Source: Synergistaceae bacterium (GTDB lineage Bacteria; Synergistota; Synergistia; Synergistales; Aminobacteriaceae). Taken from it: a stretch of 12,682 bases of DNA. Numbering within the stretch: the stretch's first letter is position 1; every line of letters begins with the position of its first letter. The stretch spans positions 10,871-23,552 of the forward strand of contig JALHFZ010000050.1 of NCBI GenBank assembly GCA_022837505.1, given 5' to 3'. A program made the position numbers and the translations under genes. The notes beneath the pieces are model-generated. The model was given only the letters and a program-made list of their open reading frames with translations, made no database searches and had not been told where the DNA came from. Positions 1-7,182 of this stretch are shown piece after piece.

Positions 1-459
1 CATCCATATGGGGACGGAGACGGTCTCCCGGAGGGCCCGGGCTACGGCCAGGAGGGGGTCGACGGACTTCCCCGTGTAATGGGTGGAAAATTCGAAGGCA
101 TCGGGCTGAATCTCCCGCTCGAGCAAAGCCCCCAGATATCTCATATCCTCCGGAGAGTAGCCGATGGACAGTATCAGGGGGATGCCTGATTCTTTGACCT
201 TCCGGTACCCCTCGAAATACTCCTCCACGGGGATCTCCGCCCAGGTCTCGCAGTTGATCAGCCCTCCGCAGGGACCCTTCCGTATGGTCGGCCGGGGGTC
301 CGTGGCAGGAAGGCGGGAGACCGTCTTGGAGACGATCCCTCCCGCTCCTCCCCGCACAGCCTCCATCAGTTTCGCCCCTGTTCCCACGTTGGGTCCGGCG
401 GCGGTGAGGACGGGGTTGGGAAAGGGTATGCCGTTCACTCTCACGGTCATATCGGTCAT
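1..459 (-). CDS. Dihydroorotate dehydrogenase-like flavoprotein, N-terminal 153 residues (cut by left edge)
   Basis: This is the N-terminal part of a predicted FMN-binding TIM-barrel protein of the dihydroorotate/dihydropyrimidine dehydrogenase (PyrD/PreA) superfamily; the rest lies outside the window. Family signs are the opening strand with NPVLTAAGPN (residues 15-24), GAGGIVSKTVS (39-49, where the KT pair matches the FMN-contacting region) and PLILSIGY (94-101). The start is the ATG at 459: an AAAGGAGG-type ribosome site lies 6 nt upstream, and this ATG overlaps the TGA of the preceding ssnA-like gene as ATGA. A second ATG three codons later is less likely. By eye, the segment where true dihydroorotate dehydrogenases have the NxSCPN catalytic motif reads EFSTHYTG (123-130), so it is probably not a pyrimidine-synthesis PyrD. 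Its position at the end of a molybdenum-hydroxylase/SsnA operon suggests a redox step on a purine- or pyrimidine-like compound. Family membership is fairly sure; the reaction is unknown. Confidence 0.85.
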   Translation of the reverse strand, partial: MTDMTVRVNGIPFPNPVLTAAGPNVGTGAKLMEAVRGGAGGIVSKTVSRLPATDPRPTIRKGPCGGLINCETWAEIPVEEYFEGYRKVKESGIPLILSIGYSPEDMRYLGALLEREIQPDAFEFSTHYTGKSVDPLLAVARALRETVSVPIWM

Positions 460-1784
460 GAAGATCCTCCTTTCCTTTGAAGAGGAAAGCGATTTGCCAG
501 GCTTTGGGCCGCCGAGCGGGCCTCCAGGCGGAGGATGTCCAGATCGGCATAGGGAAATTCCCCTCTGTACCAGAGGATCTTTCCGTTCACCGCAGTGAGG
601 AAGGCCCGTCCGCCCCTGGCGCCGAAGAGAAGATGTCCCAGGATATTGCCCTCGTTCAGGGGTGAAAGGGGGACATAGTCCGGTACGGCGATGTCCGCCG
701 GCGCCCCGGGATAAAAACCGAAACGCGCCGGAAGGTATTGTTCAAGACGCTCACCGGGAAGAGAAAAGAACATCCGCTCCATCCGGGCGAAATCCTCCTT
801 GTTTCCCCTTCCCAGAAGATAATAGGACCGGAGGGCGGAGATCATGTCGCCGGACATGCCGTCCGTGCCGAGAAGGTGATCGGGGAGACAGTCCCGCTGA
901 GGGGTGCCGACCCGGTTGTTTGCGTTTGACTCGGGGTTGAGGACTATAGCGGGGCGAACTTTGTCAAGAAGGGCATATTCCTCAGGGGCGAGATTGACGC
1001 AGTGAATGAGGAAGCTCTTTCCGTCGAGGAGGCCGAAGGCGTTCAGACGGTCCGCGGGGCCCCTGTAGCCAGCCCTGCGGCAGAAGAGAAAATCCTCCAC
1101 GGACTCGCCGCAGTGGATATGAATGGGCATCTCCGCCGGCTTGCGTTCCGCCACAAGGGCGAGGGATTCATCCGAAAGTGTGAAGTTCGCATGGAGGCCC
1201 ATCATCCCCGAGAGAAAGGGGTCCCCCCTGTGCTTCTCCCAAAAGGCGATATTTTCCTCCACTTGGCGGTTTCGGGCCTCTGCCCCCTGCCGGTCGGAGG
1301 TCTCGAGGCAGAGGACTCCCCTGCACCCCGCCCGGTTCAGGGCCTCGGCGGCGATGTCCAGGCTCCCCCGGTCGAGATTCATGGAGGCATGGTGATCGAA
1401 GATGGTGGTCACTCCGTAGGATAGGGAGTCGAGGGCCCCCATCAAAACTGAATAGTAGAGGATCTCTTCGTTCACGGCCCGGTCAAGGGGCCACCAGAGA
1501 TTTTCAAGGATGTCCGGAAAGGTCTCCGTCGGGCCGAGGGGGGCAAAACCGGGTGAAAAGGTGGAATAGAGATGGTGATGAAAGTTGACCATTCCGGGAA
1601 GGATAAGCCTTCCCTTCACATCGATGAAGGGAAGATCTCCCTTCATCATGCTGCCGGAGGGGCCGATCTCCCTGATAACCCCCTCTTCCACCCGGAGGGC
1701 GCCGTCGGAGAGGAAAAGTCCCTTTCCGTCCGCCACTGCCCCGCCGCCGAGAATGTAGCCCTTTTCTCTCTTCTTTCCGATCAT
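456..1784 (-). CDS. ssnA: SsnA-type aminohydrolase (amidohydrolase superfamily)
   Basis: This cytosolic metal-dependent amidohydrolase is of the TRZ/ATZ-SsnA group, expected to deaminate or ring-open a nitrogen heterocycle. At 442 aa it matches the length I recall for E. coli SsnA and shares its landmarks: NLWWPLDRA (95-103), LYYSVL (109-114), DHHAS (130-134), HIHCGE (222-227), GTDGMSGDM (306-314) and a C-terminal NGKILWYRGEFPYADLD stretch. Expected metal ligands are present: HxH at 69/71, H224, H261 and D308, with E227 as the likely acid/base. The ATG at 1784 overlaps the TGA of the upstream molybdopterin-subunit gene (ATGA, 1781-1784), and no good Shine-Dalgarno sequence precedes it, so translation probably depends on coupling. 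In E. coli, ssnA lies beside ygfK and xdhD in a cluster implicated in anaerobic purine/uric acid breakdown; the same partners (hydroxylase and a flavoprotein) flank it here. Family assignment is strong; the substrate is inferred only as a purine-related compound. Confidence 0.9.
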   Translation of the reverse strand: MIGKKREKGYILGGGAVADGKGLFLSDGALRVEEGVIREIGPSGSMMKGDLPFIDVKGRLILPGMVNFHHHLYSTFSPGFAPLGPTETFPDILENLWWPLDRAVNEEILYYSVLMGALDSLSYGVTTIFDHHASMNLDRGSLDIAAEALNRAGCRGVLCLETSDRQGAEARNRQVEENIAFWEKHRGDPFLSGMMGLHANFTLSDESLALVAERKPAEMPIHIHCGESVEDFLFCRRAGYRGPADRLNAFGLLDGKSFLIHCVNLAPEEYALLDKVRPAIVLNPESNANNRVGTPQRDCLPDHLLGTDGMSGDMISALRSYYLLGRGNKEDFARMERMFFSLPGERLEQYLPARFGFYPGAPADIAVPDYVPLSPLNEGNILGHLLFGARGGRAFLTAVNGKILWYRGEFPYADLDILRLEARSAAQSLANRFPLQRKGGSS

Positions 1785-4105
1785 TCTTTTGATTGAAGGG
1801 CCCGAAGGACTTTCTCGGGGGTCAGGGGAAGCTCCCTCATCCGAACGCCCACAGCGTCGTAGATCGCATTGGCGATGGCCGGGGCCGGGCCGTTGATCCC
1901 GATCTCCGAGATGGACTTCGCTCCGTAGGGGCCCGAGGGCTCCGAGGAGGGGACGATAATCGTCTTCATAACGGGAAGGTCGAGGATCCCCGGGATCTTA
2001 TAGTCCCAGAAGCCGTTGTTTGTCATCCTTCCCCGGGAGTCGAAGAGGTATTCCTCCGTAAGGGCGTACCCGATGCCGCTCAGCGCCGCCCCCTCGATCT
2101 GTCCTTCCGTGAGGGTGGGGTTCACCGGCTGCCCGCAGTCCCCAGCGGAGACAAAGGAGACGACCCGCACCTTTCCCGTCTCCCTGTCCACGTCAACCTC
2201 AGCAAACTGGGCCATGAAGGGGGCGGGGGATTCCGAGCCGCAGAAGGAGGCCGATCCCTGGATCTGGAACTGGTTCCGGGTGTAGAGGGAATGGCAGGCT
2301 ATCCGGGAATAGGAGACTTCCCTTCCGCTCGCTTCGTGGAGCACCCGCCCTCCCTGCTCCACGGTAAGATCCTCTTCCGGAACATCGAGCATGGAGGCGG
2401 CCACGGAGAGAATCCGGGAGCGGACCTCAAGGGCGCAGCGAAGAACTGCCTGGCCGGAGACATAGGTTGTGGATGATGCGTAGGCCCCCACGTCGAAGGG
2501 GGTGAGGTCCGTGTCGGAGGAGAGGATGATGATCTTCTCAAGAGGGACGGCGAGGGCCTCGCCGGCGATCTGGCTCAGGATCGTGTCGGACCCCGTGCCG
2601 ATATCCGTCGCCCCCACGAGGAGGTTGAAGGAGCCGTCGTCGTTCATCTTCATGGAGGCACTCGCCATGTCGACCTTGGGGATCCCCGACCCCTGCATGG
2701 TCACGGCGGCCCCGACCCCCTTCACCCAGGGTCCTGAGGTGATCCTCTTCCCCCGGAGACGAGCCCACCCTATGGCCTCCGCACCCCTGTCGATGCACTC
2801 GTCGAGCTTGCAGGAGCGGATGATCTGGCTTACCCCCTCGGTCCCCTCGCCGATGGCCTTGAAGACCTCGGAGGTCTCCCCCTCCTGAATATGCCGGGAC
2901 TTTACAAAATCAAGGAAATCTACCCCGAGGGTCCGGGCGATGCCGTCCATGTGCTGGTTGAAGGCGAAATACCCCTGAGTCGCCCCGTACCCCCGGTAGG
3001 CCCCTCCAACGGGGAGGGTCGTGTATACGGCCCGTCCGACGAAGGAGACGTTGGGGATTTTATTGAAGAGGGGCAGCACCTTCGACCCGGCGTTGGAGAG
3101 GACGGTCAGGGCATGGGCTCCGTAGGCTCCGGTGTTCATCAGGTCATCCAGGGCGATGGCGGTGATGCTGCCGTCCTTCTTCACACCCGTCCTCATATGC
3201 ACCCGGAAGGGGTGGCGGGTTCTGCCGGTGGTGAAGACCTCGGAACGGTCGAGTTCCGCCTTGACGCTGCGCTTCCATTTCCACGCCGCAAGAGCCGCGT
3301 AGGGCTCGAGGAGGACTTCCTGTTTTCCGCCGAATCCGCCGCCGATCCTGGGTTTTATCACCCTGATGCGGTGAAGGGGTATGCCCGCGGCCTGGCTGAC
3401 GATACGCCGGGCGTGGAAGGGGACCTGGGTGCTCGAGTAGAGCACGAGCCGTCCTTTTTCGTCGAAGAAGGCCGTGGTGCAGTGGGGTTCCATGGCGCAG
3501 TGGTTGGCGTAATGGGTCCTGTAGGTCTCATCAGCGATGAAATCCGCCTCGGCGAACCCCTTTTCCACATCCCCGAAGGAAAAAAGAACCTCTCCGGCGA
3601 CATTCTCCTCCGGGCGGTAGGGCACGGGAAGGGGGGCGTATTCCTCCCCGTCGTGAAGGCGGGGTGAGGCCGGATCTCCGGACTGCTCAGGGTCGAAGAG
3701 GGGAGGAAGGGGCTCATACTCCACCTTCACCGCTGCCGCCGCTGCCCTGGCCTGAATGACCGACTCGGCGAGGACGCAGCCGACGATATCCCCGTGGTAC
3801 CGGACCCGGGAGTTGAAAAGGCGGGTGTCGTAGGGGGAGGGTTCCGGAAAACCCTGCCCGGCGGTTGTAAAAAGACCGGACCGGGTGTTGCCCGAATGGA
3901 AGATATCCACTACCCCGTCCATGGCGCGGGCAGGGGTGTCGTCGATGGCCAGAATATTTCCATGGGCCAGGGGAGAATAGAAAAATGCGAGATGGAGGGG
4001 GTTTTCCACGGAAAAATCGGCGGTGTATTTCCCCCGACCGCAGGCAAGGGCAAGGGAGTCAATTTTTTTTACGGACTTTCCCACAAGGGAGCGTTCATTC
4101 GTCAT
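1781..4105 (-). CDS. Xanthine dehydrogenase-family molybdopterin-binding subunit
   Basis: This is the large catalytic subunit of a molybdenum hydroxylase that inserts water-derived oxygen into an aromatic N-heterocycle or aldehyde. It has 774 aa, the usual length for a separate large subunit. The N-terminal ald_Xan_dh_C-like domain (about 18-135) includes GRGKYTADF (23-31). The molybdopterin domains follow with MEPHC (205-209), GGGFGGK (255-261), AYRGYG (369-374), GTGSDT (503-508), DTDLTPFD (531-538) and GAKSISEIG (728-736). E734 matches the catalytic glutamate (bovine Glu1261) and R371 matches bovine Arg880, but bovine Glu802 is Gln262 here, so xanthine as substrate is not assured. The ATG at 4105 sits 10 nt after GGAGG and overlaps the end of the Fe-S subunit gene by 11 nt. 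There is no signal peptide, so a cytoplasmic complex with the two following small subunits is expected. Some relatives carry a selenium-containing cofactor, but no selenium genes are visible in this window. Confidence 0.93.
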   Translation of the reverse strand: MTNERSLVGKSVKKIDSLALACGRGKYTADFSVENPLHLAFFYSPLAHGNILAIDDTPARAMDGVVDIFHSGNTRSGLFTTAGQGFPEPSPYDTRLFNSRVRYHGDIVGCVLAESVIQARAAAAAVKVEYEPLPPLFDPEQSGDPASPRLHDGEEYAPLPVPYRPEENVAGEVLFSFGDVEKGFAEADFIADETYRTHYANHCAMEPHCTTAFFDEKGRLVLYSSTQVPFHARRIVSQAAGIPLHRIRVIKPRIGGGFGGKQEVLLEPYAALAAWKWKRSVKAELDRSEVFTTGRTRHPFRVHMRTGVKKDGSITAIALDDLMNTGAYGAHALTVLSNAGSKVLPLFNKIPNVSFVGRAVYTTLPVGGAYRGYGATQGYFAFNQHMDGIARTLGVDFLDFVKSRHIQEGETSEVFKAIGEGTEGVSQIIRSCKLDECIDRGAEAIGWARLRGKRITSGPWVKGVGAAVTMQGSGIPKVDMASASMKMNDDGSFNLLVGATDIGTGSDTILSQIAGEALAVPLEKIIILSSDTDLTPFDVGAYASSTTYVSGQAVLRCALEVRSRILSVAASMLDVPEEDLTVEQGGRVLHEASGREVSYSRIACHSLYTRNQFQIQGSASFCGSESPAPFMAQFAEVDVDRETGKVRVVSFVSAGDCGQPVNPTLTEGQIEGAALSGIGYALTEEYLFDSRGRMTNNGFWDYKIPGILDLPVMKTIIVPSSEPSGPYGAKSISEIGINGPAPAIANAIYDAVGVRMRELPLTPEKVLRALQSKE

Positions 4106-4568
4106 GGGCCGCCATCCTCCCCGCGGCGAGGCGCACCGCTTCTATTATCTTGACGTACCCCGTGCACCGGCAGGAATTGCCGTCGAGGCCGCGGCGGATC
4201 TCCTCATCGGAGGGGTTCGGGTTCTTCTGAAGAAGGGCGTAGCTTGAGAGGATCATGGCGGGGGTACAGAAGCCGCACTGAACCGCTCCGGTCTCGACGA
4301 AGGCCTGCTGAAGGGGGTGGGGGTCGTGAATCGTGCCGAGGCCTGCCACGGTGGTAATATCCCGTCCCTCCGCCGAGGCGGTGAAAACCTGGCATGAGTT
4401 GACGAGGACCCCCTCGAGAAGGACCGCGCAGCAGCCGCACCCTCCCTCCTTGCACCCCCGGTGGACCTCTGTATGCCCCGCCTCCCGGATCGAATCGAGG
4501 AGGACGTCATCGTCGTGGTATGTCCACTCTTCCCTCCGGCCGTTTACAGAAAAAATTCCCTTTCTCAT
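4095..4568 (-). CDS. Xanthine dehydrogenase-family [2Fe-2S] subunit
   Basis: This small electron-transfer subunit of the molybdenum hydroxylase passes electrons from the molybdenum centre to FAD. It has 157 aa, typical for the separate subunit. A plant-ferredoxin-type cluster site is formed by C39, C44, C47 and C59 (GCKEGGCGCC region). The second, helical [2Fe-2S] domain has QCGFCTPAMI with C98 and C101, then SCRCTGY with C133 and C135. All eight ligands are present, and C46 is an extra cysteine where relatives often have Ala or Thr. I chose the ATG at 4568 rather than one 12 codons upstream because GGAGG lies 7 nt before it and it overlaps the TGA of the FAD-subunit gene as ATGA. The gene overlaps the following molybdopterin subunit by 11 nt. 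Assignment is secure. Confidence 0.95.
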   Translation of the reverse strand: MRKGIFSVNGRREEWTYHDDDVLLDSIREAGHTEVHRGCKEGGCGCCAVLLEGVLVNSCQVFTASAEGRDITTVAGLGTIHDPHPLQQAFVETGAVQCGFCTPAMILSSYALLQKNPNPSDEEIRRGLDGNSCRCTGYVKIIEAVRLAAGRMAAHDE

Positions 4569-5389
4569 CTCCGCTCCTCCTGAAGTAAGACTGTCTCCAA
4601 GCACCGTTTCACCTGCACCGCCGCAACGGCGGAAAGATACTCCGGCGATCCCGAGGGCTTCCTTCCGAAGGGTACAGAGGCCATGGACAGGACGTCGACC
4701 GATGAGAGATGGAAGACATCCCTTCCTGTGAGGGCTTCTTCGAGGGCCTTCAGACGGACAACCCGGTCAAGCCCTCCTGAAAGGGCGATTCTCACCGTGT
4801 CGACTGTCTTTCCGTTTATTCTCGCGAGGACCGATACGGTAAAGGATGGGTAATCAAACCCGACCCTTGTCTCCCGGTAGTAGCATGAGATCCAGTCGGC
4901 GGCATCGGGGAAGAAAAGGGATGTGATCAGGGTCTCCCTTTGAAGGGAATGGTCTCTGATCCAGGCAAAGACATCATAGCTTCCGCCGTTCTTCCCCTCG
5001 GCACGTATCTCTCCGTTCAGAACTGCCATGGGGCCCAGGAGGTCGGACCAGAGGGGGAAGAGGGAGGCGCTTCCCCCAAGGGTGATCCGATTGCGGAGAG
5101 GAGTCGACGTAGCATGTCCGAGGGATTCGATGAGCAGATTGCCCGGAAGGATGTTCCTCAGCCCGTCGGCCACGGAGGCATAGGTTTCGTTCGCTCCTAT
5201 TTCCAAATTCCCCGAGTCGATCCGGAGGTATTTCAGAGGCAGCCTCGCCGTATCCACAAGGGCTGAGACCGAGGAGAGTCCCCGGTTTGCGAGGCTCGTC
5301 CCCCCGCTGTGGGGAACGGTTTTTCCCCCCTTCAGCAGTGTCAGGGCTTCCTCGATTGAATCAGGAAAATACCACTGAAGCTTCTTCAT
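4565..5389 (-). CDS. Xanthine dehydrogenase-family FAD-binding subunit
   Basis: This is the FAD subunit (FAD_binding_5 / CO_deh_flav_C type) of the hydroxylase, which passes electrons on to the external acceptor. It has 274 aa, close to the usual size of about 270-300. Visible family signs are HSGGTSLANRG (27-37, the FAD-binding GGT loop), the start of the second FAD-contact segment (STPLRNRITLGGS) followed by a SDLLGPMAVL stretch, and a C-terminal domain ending near SAVAAVQVKRCLE. The usual Asn of the TLGGN signature is Ser here, a mild deviation. The open frame extends 77 codons further upstream but that part overlaps the preceding gene; the ATG at 5389 has an AAGGGGG ribosome site and begins with MKKLQWYFPDSIEEAL, the normal family N-terminus. 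It lies 49 nt after the MocA-HD gene and overlaps the Fe-S subunit gene by ATGA. Confidence 0.93.
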   Translation of the reverse strand: MKKLQWYFPDSIEEALTLLKGGKTVPHSGGTSLANRGLSSVSALVDTARLPLKYLRIDSGNLEIGANETYASVADGLRNILPGNLLIESLGHATSTPLRNRITLGGSASLFPLWSDLLGPMAVLNGEIRAEGKNGGSYDVFAWIRDHSLQRETLITSLFFPDAADWISCYYRETRVGFDYPSFTVSVLARINGKTVDTVRIALSGGLDRVVRLKALEEALTGRDVFHLSSVDVLSMASVPFGRKPSGSPEYLSAVAAVQVKRCLETVLLQEERR

Positions 5390-5438
5390 GTTTTTCCCCC
5401 TTTGCCGGTCCTTAATTCTCTGGTGACTGTACTTTACA

Positions 5439-6569
5439 TCATGGAAGAGGCGGTGTCCATACGGCTTTGCCCTCTCCCGCCAGCTCCAGGACAGGAGCGC
5501 CGGCCAGGCGTTCCACCCGCCTTTGAATCCGCAGGGCCCGGGCGAACCGGCGGCGTATGGCCTTCTGAGCCGAGAGGTCTCCGCCGAAGCGCCGGAGCAT
5601 GATTTTTTTTCTTTTTTCAAGGGGAGTAAAATAAATATCCCATATCAGCTTGTCCGCAAGGAAGAGGAGGGATGCCTCGGGAGATGGGAAGGGGGGAAGG
5701 TCCTTATGCCCTTCCGCTGTCTTCGCGACCTCCGGAAATCCCGAGATGGACAGCAGGGCGGACCCTGCCCGAACATGGTCCGGTTCAGTTTTACAGAGGT
5801 CGTGCAGCAGGGAGGCCCTGTGAAGCAGCTCCATATCTGGGCGATACACTTCCGGCAGGGCAAAGGCGAGGTTCAGGGAGAGGGATGCTACTTTTTCCGA
5901 ATGGGCCTTGACTCTCTCCGGTGTTCCCGCAAGATCAAAAAGGGCGCGGCATTCCTTCCGGGAGGGGATGGAGAGCCTTCGGGAGCGACGGAGGATTTTT
6001 TCGTAATCCCCGGGGGTATCCATGTCCATAAGTATGCCCCCGTCGGCCACGGGAAGGTCTTCAGCCCATTCGTTCCGGGATTCAAGAAATCTGCGAAGCC
6101 CCCCCTCCCCGCCGTAGGAAAGAATGGACGGGATGAAGGATGTCCCTATGAGAGGAGGGTGACCTCTTTTTGTAAGAAAAACGGGGTAGACGATGCGGTC
6201 AAGAGCGCCCCTCCTGAGCAGAAGGGAGAGGGTGGAGGGGCGGACGAGGGGGATATCTGCGGGAAGAAGAAAGAAAAATCCGGCCCGGAACGAAAGGGAG
6301 GCGACTCCGGCCTGGATGGAGGTGAACATCCCCTGAGAAAACCGTGAATTGAAGACGGATCTTCCTCCGAGGCGGGCGACCGCCTCTTCTGTCTCCCCTC
6401 TTCTATGCCCCGTCACCACGATAATCTCCTCGACTCCAGACTCCCTGAGGGAGGAAAAAATCCTCTGGAGAGGAGTTCTCCCCCGGATTTTCCGAAGGGG
6501 CTTGAAAAAACCCATGCGCCGGGAATATCCGGCGGCAAGAACGACCGCCGCAGCCTGTTTCAATGACAT
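5439..6569 (-). CDS. MocA/MobA-like nucleotidyltransferase fused to an HD domain
   Basis: This is a two-domain protein of 376 aa. Residues 1-195 form a MobA-like NTP transferase of the molybdenum cofactor cytidylyltransferase (MocA/YgfJ) type: LAAGYSRRMG (11-20) with K23, LPADIP (102-107), RGHPP (135-139) and MDTPGDY (183-189). Such proteins add CMP to molybdopterin for xanthine dehydrogenase-family enzymes, which fits the position just before the hydroxylase subunits. Residues about 215-345 form an HD-superfamily metal phosphohydrolase domain with H223 (KAHS), H256-D257 (LLHDLCK), H288 (EGHK) and D306 (LADK), so its motif looks intact. What the HD half hydrolyses is unknown. The ATG at 6569 lies only 7 nt past the stop of the lytic transglycosylase gene and has no recognisable Shine-Dalgarno sequence, yet the NTP-transferase motif begins 10 residues in, so a later start is not possible. 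Coupled translation is a likely explanation. Confidence 0.9.
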   Translation of the reverse strand: MSLKQAAAVVLAAGYSRRMGFFKPLRKIRGRTPLQRIFSSLRESGVEEIIVVTGHRRGETEEAVARLGGRSVFNSRFSQGMFTSIQAGVASLSFRAGFFFLLPADIPLVRPSTLSLLLRRGALDRIVYPVFLTKRGHPPLIGTSFIPSILSYGGEGGLRRFLESRNEWAEDLPVADGGILMDMDTPGDYEKILRRSRRLSIPSRKECRALFDLAGTPERVKAHSEKVASLSLNLAFALPEVYRPDMELLHRASLLHDLCKTEPDHVRAGSALLSISGFPEVAKTAEGHKDLPPFPSPEASLLFLADKLIWDIYFTPLEKRKKIMLRRFGGDLSAQKAIRRRFARALRIQRRVERLAGAPVLELAGEGKAVWTPPLP

Positions 6570-6576
6570 TTGGGAT

Positions 6577-7182
6577 CTAAATGGATGCCGGCTGAAGCTG
6601 TCTGAAGATCCTGGCCATTTCCGTATAGTGGCCCAACACCGAATTTCTATAGGACGCGAGGGGACGTCCCCGATATTTGTCTAGCCCCTTGTCCACGTCT
6701 CCCCCGCTCTTCTTGATCTTGGCAGAGAGAATGGTTGCTCCCAGACGGATATTGTTTTCAGGGATGAGGAGGTCTTTCGGCGAACGGACCGGAAGGGATT
6801 TGACTATCCACGGTTTGTTTGCCTTCCAATTGATCTGCATCAGGCCGTAGTTCCCCTTGCTCACAGCCTTTTCTTTCACGGTGGATTCTTTCACAAGAAC
6901 AGAGGCCACAAGGAAAGGATCAAGATCATATCTTGCCGAGTATTCCTCGATGAGTTTTGCGTAGTGCTGAATGTTTGGGGCGGAGACGCGGGGGTTTTTG
7001 CGGGTGAAATAGGTTTCGATGGTTTTCAGTCTGTTGCGCTGATCCCTCCTGGTGCGGTAGCGCTGCATGAAGCGGAATTCGGGGCTTGAGGAAAAGGGGG
7101 CCGCCCAGGCGATCCTTTCAGTGGAGGAGAAAAAAAGCAACGTCAGTACCAGTAAAATAGATGACAGTGTGCGAATTTTCAT
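6577..7182 (-). CDS. Exported lytic transglycosylase (SLT domain)
   Basis: This predicted periplasmic or exported peptidoglycan lytic transglycosylase has 201 aa. Residues 1-27 form a signal peptide: MKIR, a hydrophobic core (LSSILLVLTLLFF) and a likely AWA/AP cleavage site. A charged spacer (about 34-65) precedes the SLT domain (about 70-195), which carries the catalytic glutamate E99 in LVKES and the GLMQINW motif (113-119), then IRLGATIL and a YRG segment where relatives have the YNxG motif. The ATG at 7182 is well placed 7-8 nt after GGAAGGAG. The gene ends 7 nt before the MocA-HD gene, so it may head the hydroxylase operon although its cell-wall role is unrelated. It could simply be the promoter-proximal gene of a composite transcript. 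The family call is confident; whether it turns over cell wall in general or serves a specific envelope machine is not visible. Confidence 0.92.
   Translation of the reverse strand: MKIRTLSSILLVLTLLFFSSTERIAWAAPFSSSPEFRFMQRYRTRRDQRNRLKTIETYFTRKNPRVSAPNIQHYAKLIEEYSARYDLDPFLVASVLVKESTVKEKAVSKGNYGLMQINWKANKPWIVKSLPVRSPKDLLIPENNIRLGATILSAKIKKSGGDVDKGLDKYRGRPLASYRNSVLGHYTEMARIFRQLQPASI

Noticed and set aside
1793..2476. Plus-strand open frame of 227 codons
   Set aside because: Antisense shadow of the hydroxylase large subunit; no motif or start signal.
2891..3667. Long plus-strand open frame (258 codons) antisense to the molybdopterin subunit gene
   Set aside because: It is a mirror frame of a strongly conserved GC-rich gene; its translation is Gly/Val/Glu-rich with no recognisable family, and no ribosome site supports it.
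5390..5620. 77-codon N-terminal extension of the FAD subunit
   Set aside because: It overlaps the end of the MocA-HD gene, and the family N-terminus begins at the ATG at 5389 with a ribosome site.
5523..6347. Plus-strand open frame of 274 codons antisense to the MocA-HD gene
   Set aside because: The opposite strand carries clear NTP-transferase and HD motifs; this frame has low-complexity Gly/Lys/Glu-rich content and no family features.
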